64,000 nucleotides of DNA from Bacillus thermotolerans (GCF_000812025.2 NZ_JWJE02000007.1:1-64000); one strand, 5' to 3'; shown: positions 9,608 through 18,841, counted from the stretch's first letter. Notes: a model not told the origin generated them from the letters alone. Numbers and translations are program-made.

Positions 9608-10093
9608 ATGGCTGCCCCTATTACTTCTATTCGGAAACGCGAACAAACAGAGGACGAACGTACACAGAAGAAGCTGAATGATCTGCAGGGCCTCCTGGCG
9701 GATAATGAAGAAGCTTTGAACAGCATATTCAGCATTATTGGCGAACTGAATAACATGGGTGCGCTTGAAGCCGCTAACTCGGCGCTTCAGGCAAAGGAAG
9801 ACATCATGGACATTGCTCTGCATCAAGCTTCCCGCGAGCCTGTGACGAATGTGCTGAATCACCTGTTAAATACAGCCGGTATCCTATCAAGCATGGATCC
9901 GGAAATGATAAGCAAGCTTGCCTCCAGCATCACAGCTGGCATAGAGGAAGCGAACGAACAGCTCCATAACAATAAGCCGCTTCATATGCTAGACTTGTTG
10001 AAGGTGCTGAAAGACCCAGATATCAACCGGGCTGTCCGCTTCGGCCTTCACTTTCTGAAAGGGATGGGCAAGGAGTTAAAAGAGGAGGAATGA
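9608..10093 (+). CDS. yrhD: DUF1641 partner subunit of formate dehydrogenase (YrhD/ForE type)
   Basis: This 161-aa helical protein has a DUF1641 core (about residues 95-160, LASSITAGIEEANEQL to FGLHFLKGMG). Its length matches B. subtilis YrhD (about 160 aa). In the ForCE system the DUF1641 protein is the non-redox subunit that links the catalytic subunit to the membrane quinone pool. The start follows AAAGGAGTGAAG, 17 nt after yrhE, so the two are co-translated. Unlike the second copy at 26.9 kb, it lacks a hydrophobic C-terminal tail. A hairpin at 10099 ends the operon. Confidence 0.88.
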   Translation: MAAPITSIRKREQTEDERTQKKLNDLQGLLADNEEALNSIFSIIGELNNMGALEAANSALQAKEDIMDIALHQASREPVTNVLNHLLNTAGILSSMDPEMISKLASSITAGIEEANEQLHNNKPLHMLDLLKVLKDPDINRAVRFGLHFLKGMGKELKEEE

Positions 10094-10098
10094 AGAAT

Positions 10099-10126
10099 AA
10101 GCTGAGAGTGTTCAAGCTCTCAGCTT
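10099..10126. terminator. Hairpin between yrhD and sspK
   Basis: AAGCTGAGAG pairs perfectly with CTCTCAGCTT around an 8-nt loop, followed on the plus strand by a pyrimidine-rich tail. It lies between convergent yrhD and sspK and may serve both. Confidence 0.7.
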
Positions 10127-10151
10127 CCTTCTTTTCCATCAGCGAAGGATA

Positions 10152-10307
10152 TTACGACTCTCTCTTATTGGAAGCTCGCATCCGTTCCTGTGGGTGGGTA
10201 TTTGTTGTTCCATCAGCCCGCTTGGAAGCGTAGCGTGCTTTTGCTCGTGCTTTTTCCCCTTCTCCTTGCATATTGTCATCAGGAAATCCTTTTGCTTTGT
10301 TTCTCAT
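10152..10307 (-). CDS. sspK: Small acid-soluble spore protein K
   Basis: This 51-aa protein begins [12 protein letters not shown] and ends with [20 protein letters not shown] followed by NKRES. This matches the minor SASP SspK of B. subtilis, including the [16 protein letters not shown] signature. It is a basic protein made in the forespore. The ATG at 10307 is preceded by GGAGGG at normal spacing. It marks the organism as a spore former. A promoter of the forespore sigma-G type is expected but was not resolved. Confidence 0.92.
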   Translation of the reverse strand: MRNKAKGFPDDNMQGEGEKARAKARYASKRADGTTNTHPQERMRASNKRES

Positions 10308-10473
10308 GTATATCCCTCCAGTTCGGTGGATTACGCCAGCTGCGTATTTCTATTATGAGTAGAAAGAGCAAAAGTATGAACAAGAGAACGAGAAATCCTC
10401 TAGACAATAATAGTCGGAAAATATACACTATTCATACTTACCTAAGCAATAAAAAGGAAAGGAGGCCATCACT

Positions 10474-11646
10474 TTGAATAAGAAATGGATTGTCTATATT
10501 GTCTCATTTGCCGCTTTTTTCGGCCCGTTTACTCAGACTATTTACACACCGCTTATTCCCGAAGTCCAGCAGCAATTCCAAACCTCTGAATTTGTTATTA
10601 ATTTAACTATTTCTGTTTTTACCTTTGTGCTGGCCTTAATGCAAATCGTCTACGGTCCTCTTGTGGACCAGCTGGGAAGGCGAAAGGTACTATTGCCAGG
10701 TATACTTATCTACATAGCGGCCTCTGTTGGAGCAGCATTTGCACCTTCTGTCGGCCTCTTGATTTTCTTTCGGGCTCTTCAGGCAGTCGGTATTGCTGCT
10801 GGTTCTGTAGTTGCAACCACTGTGATCGGTGATTTGTTCAGCGGGAAACAATTGGGCCGCTCTATGGGCACCTTCCAAATGATGGTGTCTCTTGGCCCTG
10901 TAGCAGGTCCTGTCATCGGCGGGGTGGTCGGAGAACTCTCTGGCTTTCACGGTGTATTCTGGGTGCTGAGCGCTACTGGTCTGCTGATGTGGTTTGTGAA
11001 TTACCGCTTTCTTCCCGAAACAAAAACAAATGATGAGCAGGGCAGCCGGGTTTCATTGCGGGACTTCGGCTTCATTTTAAAACATCCGATTGGCTCTTCC
11101 GTCATTCTGCTCGGCTTTGTGCAATACTTTTCCTTTTATCACTTTTTAGTATTTATGCCTTATCTTCTTGAAGACTTTTATCACTTATCAGCCAGTGAAA
11201 AGGGACTGGTTTTTCTGCCTATGTCGCTCTGCATCGTCGTTGGAACCTTTCTCGGCGGACGTCTGCAGGAGCGTTTTAATGCCAAGAAGTTTCTGTTATT
11301 CAGCTCCTCCTTGAATGTAGGGGCCATCCTGCTATTCGTACTGCTCTCTGGCCTGTCGCTCTCTATACTGGTGGCTTGCATTTCTCTATTCGGCCTTTGC
11401 CTTGGTGTATCACTTCCAGTTCAAACCACACTGTTGACACTTGCCTTTAGCCGTAACCGGGCCACAGCGATTGGCACCTATAACTTCTTCCGCTACCTCG
11501 GTATGGCCGCAGGCCCCATGATCGGCTCCTTCTTTTATGAATGGGGCGACCGGGTGGAATTCATCTTTGCAGCTGTGCTTTTCGGTGCCATTGTACTGTT
11601 CGCCGGCCGTCAGTTTATCCGGCAAGCCCAGCAGCTGTCTGCGTAA
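10474..11646 (+). CDS. MFS drug-efflux-type transporter (DHA1-like)
   Basis: This 390-aa major facilitator has about 12 hydrophobic segments. Motif A is seen as GPLVDQLGRRKVLLPG (residues about 62-77), and the antiporter-type motif C as LGPVAGPVIGGVVGE (about 139-153). This pattern is that of proton-coupled drug exporters (12-TM DHA1 family). The start is a TTG at 10474 preceded by AAAGGAAAGGAGG; no ATG alternative is close. It stands alone, and a U-tailed hairpin follows. The substrate cannot be inferred. Confidence 0.82.
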   Translation: MNKKWIVYIVSFAAFFGPFTQTIYTPLIPEVQQQFQTSEFVINLTISVFTFVLALMQIVYGPLVDQLGRRKVLLPGILIYIAASVGAAFAPSVGLLIFFRALQAVGIAAGSVVATTVIGDLFSGKQLGRSMGTFQMMVSLGPVAGPVIGGVVGELSGFHGVFWVLSATGLLMWFVNYRFLPETKTNDEQGSRVSLRDFGFILKHPIGSSVILLGFVQYFSFYHFLVFMPYLLEDFYHLSASEKGLVFLPMSLCIVVGTFLGGRLQERFNAKKFLLFSSSLNVGAILLFVLLSGLSLSILVACISLFGLCLGVSLPVQTTLLTLAFSRNRATAIGTYNFFRYLGMAAGPMIGSFFYEWGDRVEFIFAAVLFGAIVLFAGRQFIRQAQQLSA

Positions 11647-11660
11647 ATATGTATTTGAAA

Positions 11661-11695
11661 AAAGGGTTCAACAGCTTAGCTGTCGAGCCCTTTTT
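11661..11695 (+). terminator. Terminator of the MFS gene
   Basis: AAAGGGTTCAACAGC pairs with GCTGTCGAGCCCTTT (two wobble pairs) around TTA and is followed by a T run. Confidence 0.8.
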
Positions 11696-11725
11696 TCAAC
11701 CCTTCACCTCATATTGACCTGATTC

Positions 11726-11992
11726 TTACTGCGGAATTTCTTTCATCCGTTCTGTTACTTCCATGAACCATTCTTTCTGTCCTAAATCAATAGTTAAATT
11801 GGCCAAATCAAACAACTCATCTGAGGTTAGCTCATCATCCATCAGTGTCAGCTGATGATAGCTGTATCGGTACTCGCCTGCTGGCTCTCCATTTTTAATC
11901 ACAAACACCTTCACACCGTGATAGCTCGATTCCAATACATACCCGATCGCATTCCGGTTTTTTACTTTCACCCAAGCCCCTGGTTTGTACAT
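11726..11992 (-). CDS. IDEAL-domain protein
   Basis: This 88-aa protein has two parts. The N-terminus (1-45) is a small beta-rich segment, GAWVKVKNRNAIGYVLESSY. The C-terminus (about 55-85) is an IDEAL domain, ELFDLANLTIDLGQKEWFME. IDEAL domains occur in small Bacillales proteins, and some act as protein-interaction modules. The function here is unknown. The start is preceded by a GGGGG run inside a small stem (11998-12023) that could partly mask the ribosome binding site. Confidence 0.65.
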   Translation of the reverse strand: MYKPGAWVKVKNRNAIGYVLESSYHGVKVFVIKNGEPAGEYRYSYHQLTLMDDELTSDELFDLANLTIDLGQKEWFMEVTERMKEIPQ

Positions 11993-12264
11993 ATCAATGC
12001 CCCCATATCCCGCTTATGCGGGGTTTGTTTTCCTGTCTCTTCCCCCGGCACAATAAGCAGCACCCTTTCTCTATACTATTATTGTATTCACTTCGTTCTC
12101 TCCGTGACTGCTTTTCCTACACTTTTTCAGCCAAAATTTCCTACCCTTTCATTCTCCAATCTGCTATTGATCTTTTTACTATATATATTCACTTTTTTGC
12201 CTTTTTTTACACCTGAATAAACAATTCGCATTTTTTCGCCTTTTCACCTTATCATGACATCAAC
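11993..12264. other. Gene-free pyrimidine-rich interval
   Basis: Strongly C/T-rich on the plus strand. It has a small CCCGC-TTAT-GCGGG hairpin at 12009-12022 and frames without ribosome binding sites. A 34-codon minus-strand frame near 12230 has only a weak AAGGCG before its ATG. No gene is called. Confidence 0.5.
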
Positions 12265-12297
12265 AAGCCTGCTCCCGGCTATGACCGAAGCAGGCTT
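12265..12297 (-). terminator. Terminator of the acidic 214-aa protein gene
   Basis: AAGCCTGCT (12265-12273) pairs perfectly with AGCAGGCTT (12289-12297), 20 nt past the stop codon of the leftward gene. Confidence 0.65.
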
Positions 12298-12317
12298 TGC
12301 TTTCCTATACTCATCCT

Positions 12318-12962
12318 TTATCGTAAGTGCTCTTCACTCAGTTCACTCAGCGAATCGGCATGGCTGGCAATCATGGCAATGATCGTGTTTGCCTCTTCTT
12401 TGCTGAAAATAAAATTAGTTTCATCTTCGAGCAGCTCTTCATCGGCTGTCTTTACCCTGTTAATCCGACGAAGAACGCCATCTCCCGTTTCCTCGACAAC
12501 ACCGAATTGATACGTTACCTCGACCTCATCTTCATAAGCATAGGCCGTAACTTCTGGAGTTGTCCACTCTACATCTATCTCCTCTACAGTCTCATCAGCT
12601 TCTACATAGAGCCCTTCGTCCTCCCATTCCTCGTCTTCCCATTCATCACTGCCTTCGAGGTATTGATGGAAGCTCTCATGCACTTCATCGATGATATCTT
12701 CTATGTCCTGCAGAACAACTTTAGATAAATGTTCAAAATCCATGTCCATCGTTTTAATGTAGAATTCCTCGTTATACGGATCAAAGAATAAAGCACAAAA
12801 GTGTTCGCTCTCATCCTCTTCCGTTTCTACGAAAAACTCGATCCGGGGATGCTTGGCCGCTCGGTCTATCGCCATATGGCCTACTTCATCATATTTATCA
12901 CAAATTGATTCTAGATGATCGTGTAACTCTTCGCTCACTCTGTCAAACCATTCTAATGACAT
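12318..12962 (-). CDS. Acidic protein of unknown function
   Basis: This 214-aa soluble protein is not recognised. It is very acidic, most of all at residues 105-135 (GSDEWEDEEWEDEGLYVEAD), and has no signal peptide or membrane segment. An N-terminal half of about 100 residues and a C-terminal half of about 80 residues look like separate folded units joined by the acidic linker. The ATG at 12962 follows AAGGGAGGG at good spacing, and a terminator follows the gene, so it is a real single-gene unit. Acidic composition of this degree recalls low-copy spore or stress proteins in Bacillus, but that is conjecture. Confidence 0.7.
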   Translation of the reverse strand: MSLEWFDRVSEELHDHLESICDKYDEVGHMAIDRAAKHPRIEFFVETEEDESEHFCALFFDPYNEEFYIKTMDMDFEHLSKVVLQDIEDIIDEVHESFHQYLEGSDEWEDEEWEDEGLYVEADETVEEIDVEWTTPEVTAYAYEDEVEVTYQFGVVEETGDGVLRRINRVKTADEELLEDETNFIFSKEEANTIIAMIASHADSLSELSEEHLR

Positions 12963-13003
12963 ACAGCATCCCTCCCTTTCGTTTGATCAGCTTTAGTATG
13001 CAT

Positions 13004-13645
13004 CTAAGCGAGCTTTCTATCCTCTTTCCAGGAGGTTTTCTTACCCGTGAGCCGTTCATACAGCGAAATCAGCAGAAGGACGATCACCAGACCCGCACTT
13101 ATTCCAGCAATAATATCTGTTAAGTAATGCACACCTAGATACACCCGGCTTAAAGCAATCAGAATAATGACCGTCACTGTCACCACGGTCCAGACAAGGG
13201 AATGCTTGCGGCCAAGCTTAAACATATGTATAAGCAAATAAAGCAAGAAAAGGAGGAAGGCAGTTGAATTCATAGCATGCCCGCTTGGAAAGCTGTAGCC
13301 TCCCGCTTCAACGACCTGGCCAAAGGAAGGCCGCTCTCGCTCAAACAGTTCTTTCAGTAAACGGTTTGCCCCCCTTACTGTCCAGAAGACAATCATGATA
13401 AACAAAGCTTCCCAGTAACGCTTTCTCCACAGACCGATAATTGAAAGGACAAGGGCGAAAGGGAATAATACCTTAAATGAACCAAGCTCCGTAAAAAAGA
13501 TAAAAAATCCAGTGAGGAACTTCGTTCTGATCGCTTCAAAAATAAAAATAACCTGTCGATCAAATGCTTCGACGGCAGGCAGTCCCGTGACTCCCATCAA
13601 TATAGCCAAAATCATCAAGCTAACCCCAAAAACGACCGTTCTCAT
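13004..13645 (-). CDS. PAP2-family membrane phosphatase
   Basis: This 213-aa integral membrane protein has about six hydrophobic segments. The three PAP2 motifs are in order: KELFERERPSF (KX6RP), PSGHAMNS (PSGH) and SRVYLGVHYLTDI (SRX5HX3D). The enzymes dephosphorylate lipid phosphates such as undecaprenyl pyrophosphate or phosphatidylglycerol phosphate at the outer face of the membrane. B. subtilis has related YodM and BcrC; the exact substrate is open. The start follows CAGGAGGCGTTGAGGG. It stands alone, divergent from the alpha/beta hydrolase. Confidence 0.85.
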   Translation of the reverse strand: MRTVVFGVSLMILAILMGVTGLPAVEAFDRQVIFIFEAIRTKFLTGFFIFFTELGSFKVLFPFALVLSIIGLWRKRYWEALFIMIVFWTVRGANRLLKELFERERPSFGQVVEAGGYSFPSGHAMNSTAFLLFLLYLLIHMFKLGRKHSLVWTVVTVTVIILIALSRVYLGVHYLTDIIAGISAGLVIVLLLISLYERLTGKKTSWKEDRKLA

Positions 13646-13825
13646 CCCTCAACGCCTCCTGTCGGCCTAGTTTGTTCTCTTTATTTTTAATAGAATCTGT
13701 GCTCTTATTCAACTATTAGCTCTTTGGCAGCCGATGAATGAGATGGATAATTAAACGAAAACTATAAATAATATTGCATAATGGCATCATTTTCTTACTG
13801 TACTATTAAGCCAGGAGGTGTTTTC

Positions 13826-14656
13826 ATGCCAATACTGCCATTAAACGGAGTGAACCTTTATTATGACACGAGAGGAAGCGGAACACCGATCGTTTTCATC
13901 CATCCCCCTCTGCTGACCAGTCAGAACTTTTATTATCAAATGAACGAGCTATCCAGAGAGTTCCAAACTGTTGTATTCGACATCCGGGGACATGGAAATA
14001 GCTCATTCTCCGAAAAACCGATCACTTACCCGCTGATCTCACGAGATATAAAGCAGCTGCTGGATCACTTAGGAATACATAAAGCATTTATTTGCGGTTA
14101 TTCAACCGGCGGAACCATTGCTCTCGATTTCCTGCTTTCTTACCCTGAGCGCTCTTTAGGCGGCGTCCTGCTAGGAGGCATGCCAGGAGCAAACGACCGG
14201 CCTCTAAGAAGTCAAATATCACTCGGGGTGACGCTCGCCAGCTGGAAGGCTGTCCATCCTCTCGCTCTATCGATCTCCCGCACCAATTCGGATACTCTCA
14301 GCACCTTCAAAAAGCTGTATACGAGTGCGGTAAAGGGACAAGCGGAAAATATCGAACAATATTACCGCCACAGCCTTGAGTACAACTGCACTTCAGGGCT
14401 TTCGAATATCAGCCTGCCTGTTTTGCTGTTATACGGGCAGAAGGACAGGCGTTTTCGGTCCTATGCTCGTCTTCTCAGCAAGAAGCTGCCGAACAATGAC
14501 TATTTCTTAATCGGGAATGTTAAGCATCAGATTCCGACTAAAACAGCTGCAGACGTCAACCGGTTAATCAGGCGGTTCATTCACAGCTGTACAGGCATAT
14601 CACAGCCTGCCTCTAGCTCTCATTCAATAACACCCAGTAACACAAAGAAGCTCTAA
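13826..14656 (+). CDS. Alpha/beta hydrolase
   Basis: This 276-aa alpha/beta hydrolase has the oxyanion region FIHPPLLTSQ near the N-terminus and the nucleophile elbow GYSTGG at about residue 94. A probable acid residue lies in LLYGQKDRRF, and a histidine lies in NVKHQIP. The ATG at 13826 follows CCAGGAGGTG; the 45-nt upstream extension is not used. About 20 C-terminal residues after the last fold element are low-complexity Ser-rich. The substrate is unknown. The stop codon lies inside the left arm of the terminator hairpin. Confidence 0.8.
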   Translation: MPILPLNGVNLYYDTRGSGTPIVFIHPPLLTSQNFYYQMNELSREFQTVVFDIRGHGNSSFSEKPITYPLISRDIKQLLDHLGIHKAFICGYSTGGTIALDFLLSYPERSLGGVLLGGMPGANDRPLRSQISLGVTLASWKAVHPLALSISRTNSDTLSTFKKLYTSAVKGQAENIEQYYRHSLEYNCTSGLSNISLPVLLLYGQKDRRFRSYARLLSKKLPNNDYFLIGNVKHQIPTKTAADVNRLIRRFIHSCTGISQPASSSHSITPSNTKKL

Positions 14657-14680
14657 CGAATATTAGAGCTTCTTTGTGTT
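14639..14680. terminator. 18-bp hairpin ending the hydrolase gene
   Basis: AACACAAAGAAGCTCTAA (14639-14656) pairs perfectly with the sequence at 14663-14680 across a 6-nt loop. It can act in both directions between the convergent hydrolase and DUF1657 genes. Confidence 0.8.
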
Positions 14681-14706
14681 AAGGGCTGGCGAGATTTCTC
14701 TTGTCT

Positions 14707-14913
14707 TTATTGCTGTTTATATTGCGGCTCTTCCTCTTCCATTTGCTTGATGCGGGGAGAAATAGAATCGATAAGCTGCTGAGTCTGCTGAGCTGCATTT
14801 TGATATAGCTGCTTCGCTTGCTCGTTCTCTGTTGCAAGCGCGAAGGTTTCAAAGCTTGCCTGTGCGCTTTTTAGTCCTGCCATTGTTTGTTTGACATTGC
14901 TGATGACCGTCAT
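14707..14913 (-). CDS. DUF1657 small protein
   Basis: This 68-aa protein opens MTVISNVKQTMAGLKSAQAS and continues with an alpha-helical bundle rich in Gln and Ala, typical of DUF1657. Members are often found beside spoVA genes in Bacillaceae and are thought to be sporulation-linked. Here there is no spoVA partner. The ATG at 14913 follows AAGGAGGAATGGCTC, so a longer frame to 14985 is rejected. Function unknown. Confidence 0.8.
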   Translation of the reverse strand: MTVISNVKQTMAGLKSAQASFETFALATENEQAKQLYQNAAQQTQQLIDSISPRIKQMEEEEPQYKQQ

Positions 14914-15055
14914 GAGCCATTCCTCCTTCTTGATTGTAACAACAGTTTTAGAATGGAGAATTTGCCGCTTGCTTATGCACCTCAAATGTATCCAGTTCGC
15001 ACAAAAAATTCATCGCTTAATCATCAGCCAATCCCGCATAATAACGCAGGGACCT

Positions 15056-17260
15056 TTATGACGGAGATATGGTACCAACATCAAACAGACTGTACAGCTT
15101 ATAAGCCATCATCAGCTCAAACCTTACCTCACCGTTATTTAAATCCGCCTGCAGCAGGTCAGAAATCCGTTCGAGCCGATACTCCAGCGTGCTGCGGTGT
15201 ATGTACAGCTCTTCTGAAGCTTTTCTGAGATTTCCGTTATGCTGCAGAAACATATAGAGCGTGTACAATAAATCAACCTGGTTATTCTTCGAATACTCCA
15301 TTAACGGGCCAAGCTTTTTCTTAACGAACAGCTCTGCCGTTACTTGGTCACTTGCCTGGCTTAGTATGCTGTAAGCCCCTAAGTCATCATAGAAGGAATA
15401 GCCACCGCTCCGGCGATGCATCGTCACACTCGCCGCCTTTGCCGCTTCCATATAGCAAGCGTAATACTCCTCTATTCGTTTCGCTTTGCCGCCAATGCCT
15501 ATATAAACCTGAGAAGAGGGGCTTTCCTGCTTCATTAGTTCAATGACCCTTGTATAAATGCCCTGCCAATAAACAGCTGGCGGTGTATCATTCACTTTTA
15601 CAATCATGATAAATTCGTTATTCTTCCGGGTGAAAATAATGTTAGGATCATAGGAGGTCAACCGGGTCTTTATCTGCTCCCATAGCCACGATTTATATTC
15701 CTCCATCATAACCACGTCCCGGTCGTTCTCCTCCATCGAGAATGTCAGCACAGCGACTCGATGAGGCTCCATGATGTTCCAGTTCGTTAAAGCGGCATAC
15801 TGGATAATTTTCTCTTTATCCTCCATTCGTTCCTCAAACAGCTGATTTACAAAGCTCTCTTTTACCTGCTCTGTTGCATCGAGAACCAGTTTCTGCTTAA
15901 TGAATTCAATCGCAAAAGTATTCAGCGCATGGTCCAGCGTTAGCCGCCATACCCGATCGACTCTTCTTTTCTTGCTGTTGAGAACGGCATAGCCAAGCAC
16001 ATCACGGCCGCCGACAATCGGCCAAACGACACATGGCGTTTCTTCACTTTCATCAAGCCACATCTCTTTCGACCTCAGCTGCATAACCTGCTTTTTCTGA
16101 GCAGCGACCTTTTCTTCTATGATCGGCTGAAGAGAGGATTTCCCCTCCTCAAAGTGATGCGAAATTGGCTGCAAAAAGCGGTCATATAACATGATAGAAC
16201 TTTCAAGCATAGAGCTGATCGTCTTAGTAATATCACTGATATCTTCCCCATCCACCATCTTCTTAACAAGCTCCTGATGATGGGCCATAATCCGTTCGAG
16301 ACGCTTCTTTCCTTCTAACTCCTCTTTGTAGAGACGTGCATTCTCGATTTGCATGGAAACAAAGTCAGAGACAAATGTAAGAAATTCCAGGTCTTCATCG
16401 GAGAAGGGCTCGTCTTCTTTATAAACATACAAGGCCCCGATGGTCTTCAGATGTACAATTAACGGAACGGTAAGCTTCATCCCGCCTGTCTGCTCTACAA
16501 ATGGGAAATGGCTGTTCAGCGACATTCCTGCTTGCCATTTTACGTTCTCTAGAAGATCTGCTTTCCCATAAGCCGGCGGATGAAAGATAAATTGACTATT
16601 GTTTTCGTCAAACAGATAGACAGCTGCCATGGTCGCCTGTGTGCCTTTTCCCGCTCGCTCTACCACCTTCTCAATAACCTGTTCAATGGAAGAACCCGGA
16701 AAGATGTTTTGCTTGATCCACTCCATGCCCTTAATCTTTCGCTTTTGTCTTTCCTTCTCGCGTGCCGCGTGCAGCGCAATGGCTACATCATGGCCAAATT
16801 GAGTAAAGATTTCCTCCGCCTCAATAATTAACGGCACAAATCCTCGGAAGCCAATCACGCAAATGCCGAAGCTTTCCTGTTCATTCATTAAAGGAACCGT
16901 GAACCAAGTGGATAAGCTCTCTTTTTGCATAGCTTCGTGAAAGGCACAGGTGACCTGCTCTTCTTTATGATTTGGCCACCAAAGCGCGTCCCTCATTAAA
17001 TTGGGAGAACAACTGTCTATGTCAAGCTGCAATGTCTCTCCTACCTTGAAACCTTCGCCGATCCAGCTTTTAGGGACAAGACGCCCCTCCTCATTCAAAA
17101 CAACGGCTACTAAATCACAGGTGAACTCTTTATAAAATGAATCAAGTAAATAGTTCAACGTTTCTTGAACGGTATCAAAACTAATCAACTGACGGGTGAT
17201 ACGACGAAGATGCTGATCAATCTTTTTCTTAAGCTTCTCCTTTTTATCCACTATCGACAA
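15056..17260 (-). CDS. GAF-domain PucR/CdaR-type transcriptional regulator
   Basis: This 734-aa regulator has two GAF-like domains (about residues 30-165 and 185-320), a coiled linker, a CdaR-like central region (about 490-610) and a C-terminal PucR helix-turn-helix (NLRKASEELYIHRSTLEYRL). Proteins of this build activate catabolic operons in response to small aromatic or organic ligands bound by the GAF domains. The start is TTG at 17260 after AAGGGGGAG. It is the last gene of the leftward 15-25 kb cluster, separated from the permease gene by a terminator, so it may be expressed separately. It is the best candidate for control of that cluster. Confidence 0.8.
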   Translation of the reverse strand: MSIVDKKEKLKKKIDQHLRRITRQLISFDTVQETLNYLLDSFYKEFTCDLVAVVLNEEGRLVPKSWIGEGFKVGETLQLDIDSCSPNLMRDALWWPNHKEEQVTCAFHEAMQKESLSTWFTVPLMNEQESFGICVIGFRGFVPLIIEAEEIFTQFGHDVAIALHAAREKERQKRKIKGMEWIKQNIFPGSSIEQVIEKVVERAGKGTQATMAAVYLFDENNSQFIFHPPAYGKADLLENVKWQAGMSLNSHFPFVEQTGGMKLTVPLIVHLKTIGALYVYKEDEPFSDEDLEFLTFVSDFVSMQIENARLYKEELEGKKRLERIMAHHQELVKKMVDGEDISDITKTISSMLESSIMLYDRFLQPISHHFEEGKSSLQPIIEEKVAAQKKQVMQLRSKEMWLDESEETPCVVWPIVGGRDVLGYAVLNSKKRRVDRVWRLTLDHALNTFAIEFIKQKLVLDATEQVKESFVNQLFEERMEDKEKIIQYAALTNWNIMEPHRVAVLTFSMEENDRDVVMMEEYKSWLWEQIKTRLTSYDPNIIFTRKNNEFIMIVKVNDTPPAVYWQGIYTRVIELMKQESPSSQVYIGIGGKAKRIEEYYACYMEAAKAASVTMHRRSGGYSFYDDLGAYSILSQASDQVTAELFVKKKLGPLMEYSKNNQVDLLYTLYMFLQHNGNLRKASEELYIHRSTLEYRLERISDLLQADLNNGEVRFELMMAYKLYSLFDVGTISPS

Positions 17261-17306
17261 AGAAACTCCCCCTTGTTTCCCTTCATTTTCTCCCCAATAA
17301 AAAAAC

Positions 17307-17355
17307 ACCCTTTTTACTATTGTAGGTGTCTTTTAGCTTTCCTACAATATAAGGG
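17307..17355 (-). terminator. Terminator after the permease gene
   Basis: ATTGTAGG (17319-17326) pairs with CCTACAAT (17341-17348). The stem is extended by CCC/GGG with internal mismatches, and a T run follows on the minus strand. It separates the permease from the GAF/PucR regulator. Confidence 0.65.
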
Positions 17356-17396
17356 CGTTTTTTCTATCCAAGGCGCCAGATGCACCTGTGAAGTGT

Positions 17397-18764
17397 TTAT
17401 CCTGTTTTCTCTATCTCTGTCTTCTCTTGTACTGGCGTCTCTTTCGTTCCCGTGCGCTGAATCAGCAAGTAAAGAACTATGCCGGCAACGATGGCATACG
17501 TCGCTCCGTAGGCAAATAAAACAATGGCCATTACTCCGCCTACGCCACGCTCCATAGGACTTCTCAGCTGTTCCATTCCGACGGAAATACAAAGGTAACC
17601 AGTAATAATTAATGTTAATGAAAGCGCGATCGGCAATACTGGCTGAAAAAGACTGACAAGCGGCAACAGCAGGTTAGCTAGCAGCATCGCTAGCAGCAAG
17701 GAAGCGGATCCCGAATACACACTGTCCATTGCCGTTCTTCCATATTTATAACGCTCTAATACAGACGCCGTTCCAGCTGTAAAGATCGGTCCTGCTAAGC
17801 CAGGATGAGGAGCAAATAGTGCATGGATCATGTTTCTGACGAAGGCCAAAATATGCAGACGGCTCAAGTCCAGGTGAACGTTCTCATCATCCCGGGTCTC
17901 GCTTGCCTTTTTAAATAACGACTCTCCGACAACAATATCTCCATAGGCAATGATATAGGCAATTAAAGCGGTTGGTAACGCCATCAAAAAGACATCAATA
18001 CCAGGAAAGCCAACGGTAAATGGTGTGAACTTCCAAAGCTCAGCCAGATCTGGAATAACAATCCCCCATTCTACCTTCGGAGCTGGGTATTCTTTGGCAA
18101 GCCAGCCGATAGCAATAGCTGCGATAATAGCCGGCATAATCCCGTAGTTTCCAATCACCTTGGCTGCCTTGCTGGATTGATATAGACGCTGGAATGATTG
18201 AGAAAACATAATATAGAAGCAAATAGCTGTACCGATAATTAATGAAATCGGCGTCGATGCCAGCCGGCCGCCGTCAATAATCTCCCCATGTATAGCAGCA
18301 ATTCCGGCACCGACTAATATACCTCCCTTTAAAGAATGAGGAAGCTTTGTAACAATCAGCTTGCCTAATCCTGTAATCCCCAGCAATAGAAAGATGACGG
18401 CTATAGAAATTTGAAGAGCAATGAGAGCTTGAACGGCTCCCGGTCCAGGCTCAAAGTTTCCTAAGAAGATCACAATGAGCGGAATGGCTGCGGTAATAAA
18501 ACCCGGCACCAGCGGTACACCAAACACGGGGCCCATAAGCATGGTGACGAGATAAAGAATTGCCGCGGCTAATGCCGCTTCATAGGAAAAGCCTACATTG
18601 TTTTGCAGCAGAGGGATAATTGATAATCCAATGGAAAACAAAACAAACCCTTGAATGATCTCTGGAGCTTCAAGCCGAAAGTGAATAAAGGGCAGCCTTA
18701 ATTCAAATGGTCCCAGCTTCCAATACGGCGGCACTTCCCCATGTTTCCGCTTATAAATGGCCAT
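17397..18764 (-). CDS. Multi-spanning permease, possibly NCS2/SLC23-like
   Basis: This 455-aa protein has about 12-14 hydrophobic segments. The layout (early FSIGLSIIPLLQNNVGFSYE, then a central GLAGPIFTAGTASVLERY) resembles xanthine/uracil-type permeases of the NCS2 superfamily, but no substrate-defining motif could be matched with certainty. The ATG at 18764 follows AAAAGGAGAAAAG. It lies 77 nt behind the acyl-CoA dehydrogenase gene with no terminator between, so it is probably the last gene of the acyl-CoA operon. It may import the substrate of that pathway, for instance an organic acid. Confidence 0.6.
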   Translation of the reverse strand: MAIYKRKHGEVPPYWKLGPFELRLPFIHFRLEAPEIIQGFVLFSIGLSIIPLLQNNVGFSYEAALAAAILYLVTMLMGPVFGVPLVPGFITAAIPLIVIFLGNFEPGPGAVQALIALQISIAVIFLLLGITGLGKLIVTKLPHSLKGGILVGAGIAAIHGEIIDGGRLASTPISLIIGTAICFYIMFSQSFQRLYQSSKAAKVIGNYGIMPAIIAAIAIGWLAKEYPAPKVEWGIVIPDLAELWKFTPFTVGFPGIDVFLMALPTALIAYIIAYGDIVVGESLFKKASETRDDENVHLDLSRLHILAFVRNMIHALFAPHPGLAGPIFTAGTASVLERYKYGRTAMDSVYSGSASLLLAMLLANLLLPLVSLFQPVLPIALSLTLIITGYLCISVGMEQLRSPMERGVGGVMAIVLFAYGATYAIVAGIVLYLLIQRTGTKETPVQEKTEIEKTG

Positions 18765-18841
18765 ATTCTTTTCTCCTTTTAAAAGAATGATAAGATCTTG
18801 CGGCAAGCTGACTTTTCTTTACTCTTGAACTGTCTGCCTGA

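Noticed and set aside
10190..10477. 95-codon plus-strand frame
   Set aside because: It runs antisense through sspK and lacks a ribosome binding site.
12016..12216. 66-codon plus-strand frame in the pyrimidine-rich gap
   Set aside because: Its apparent hydrophobicity comes from C/T-rich sequence; there is no ribosome binding site.
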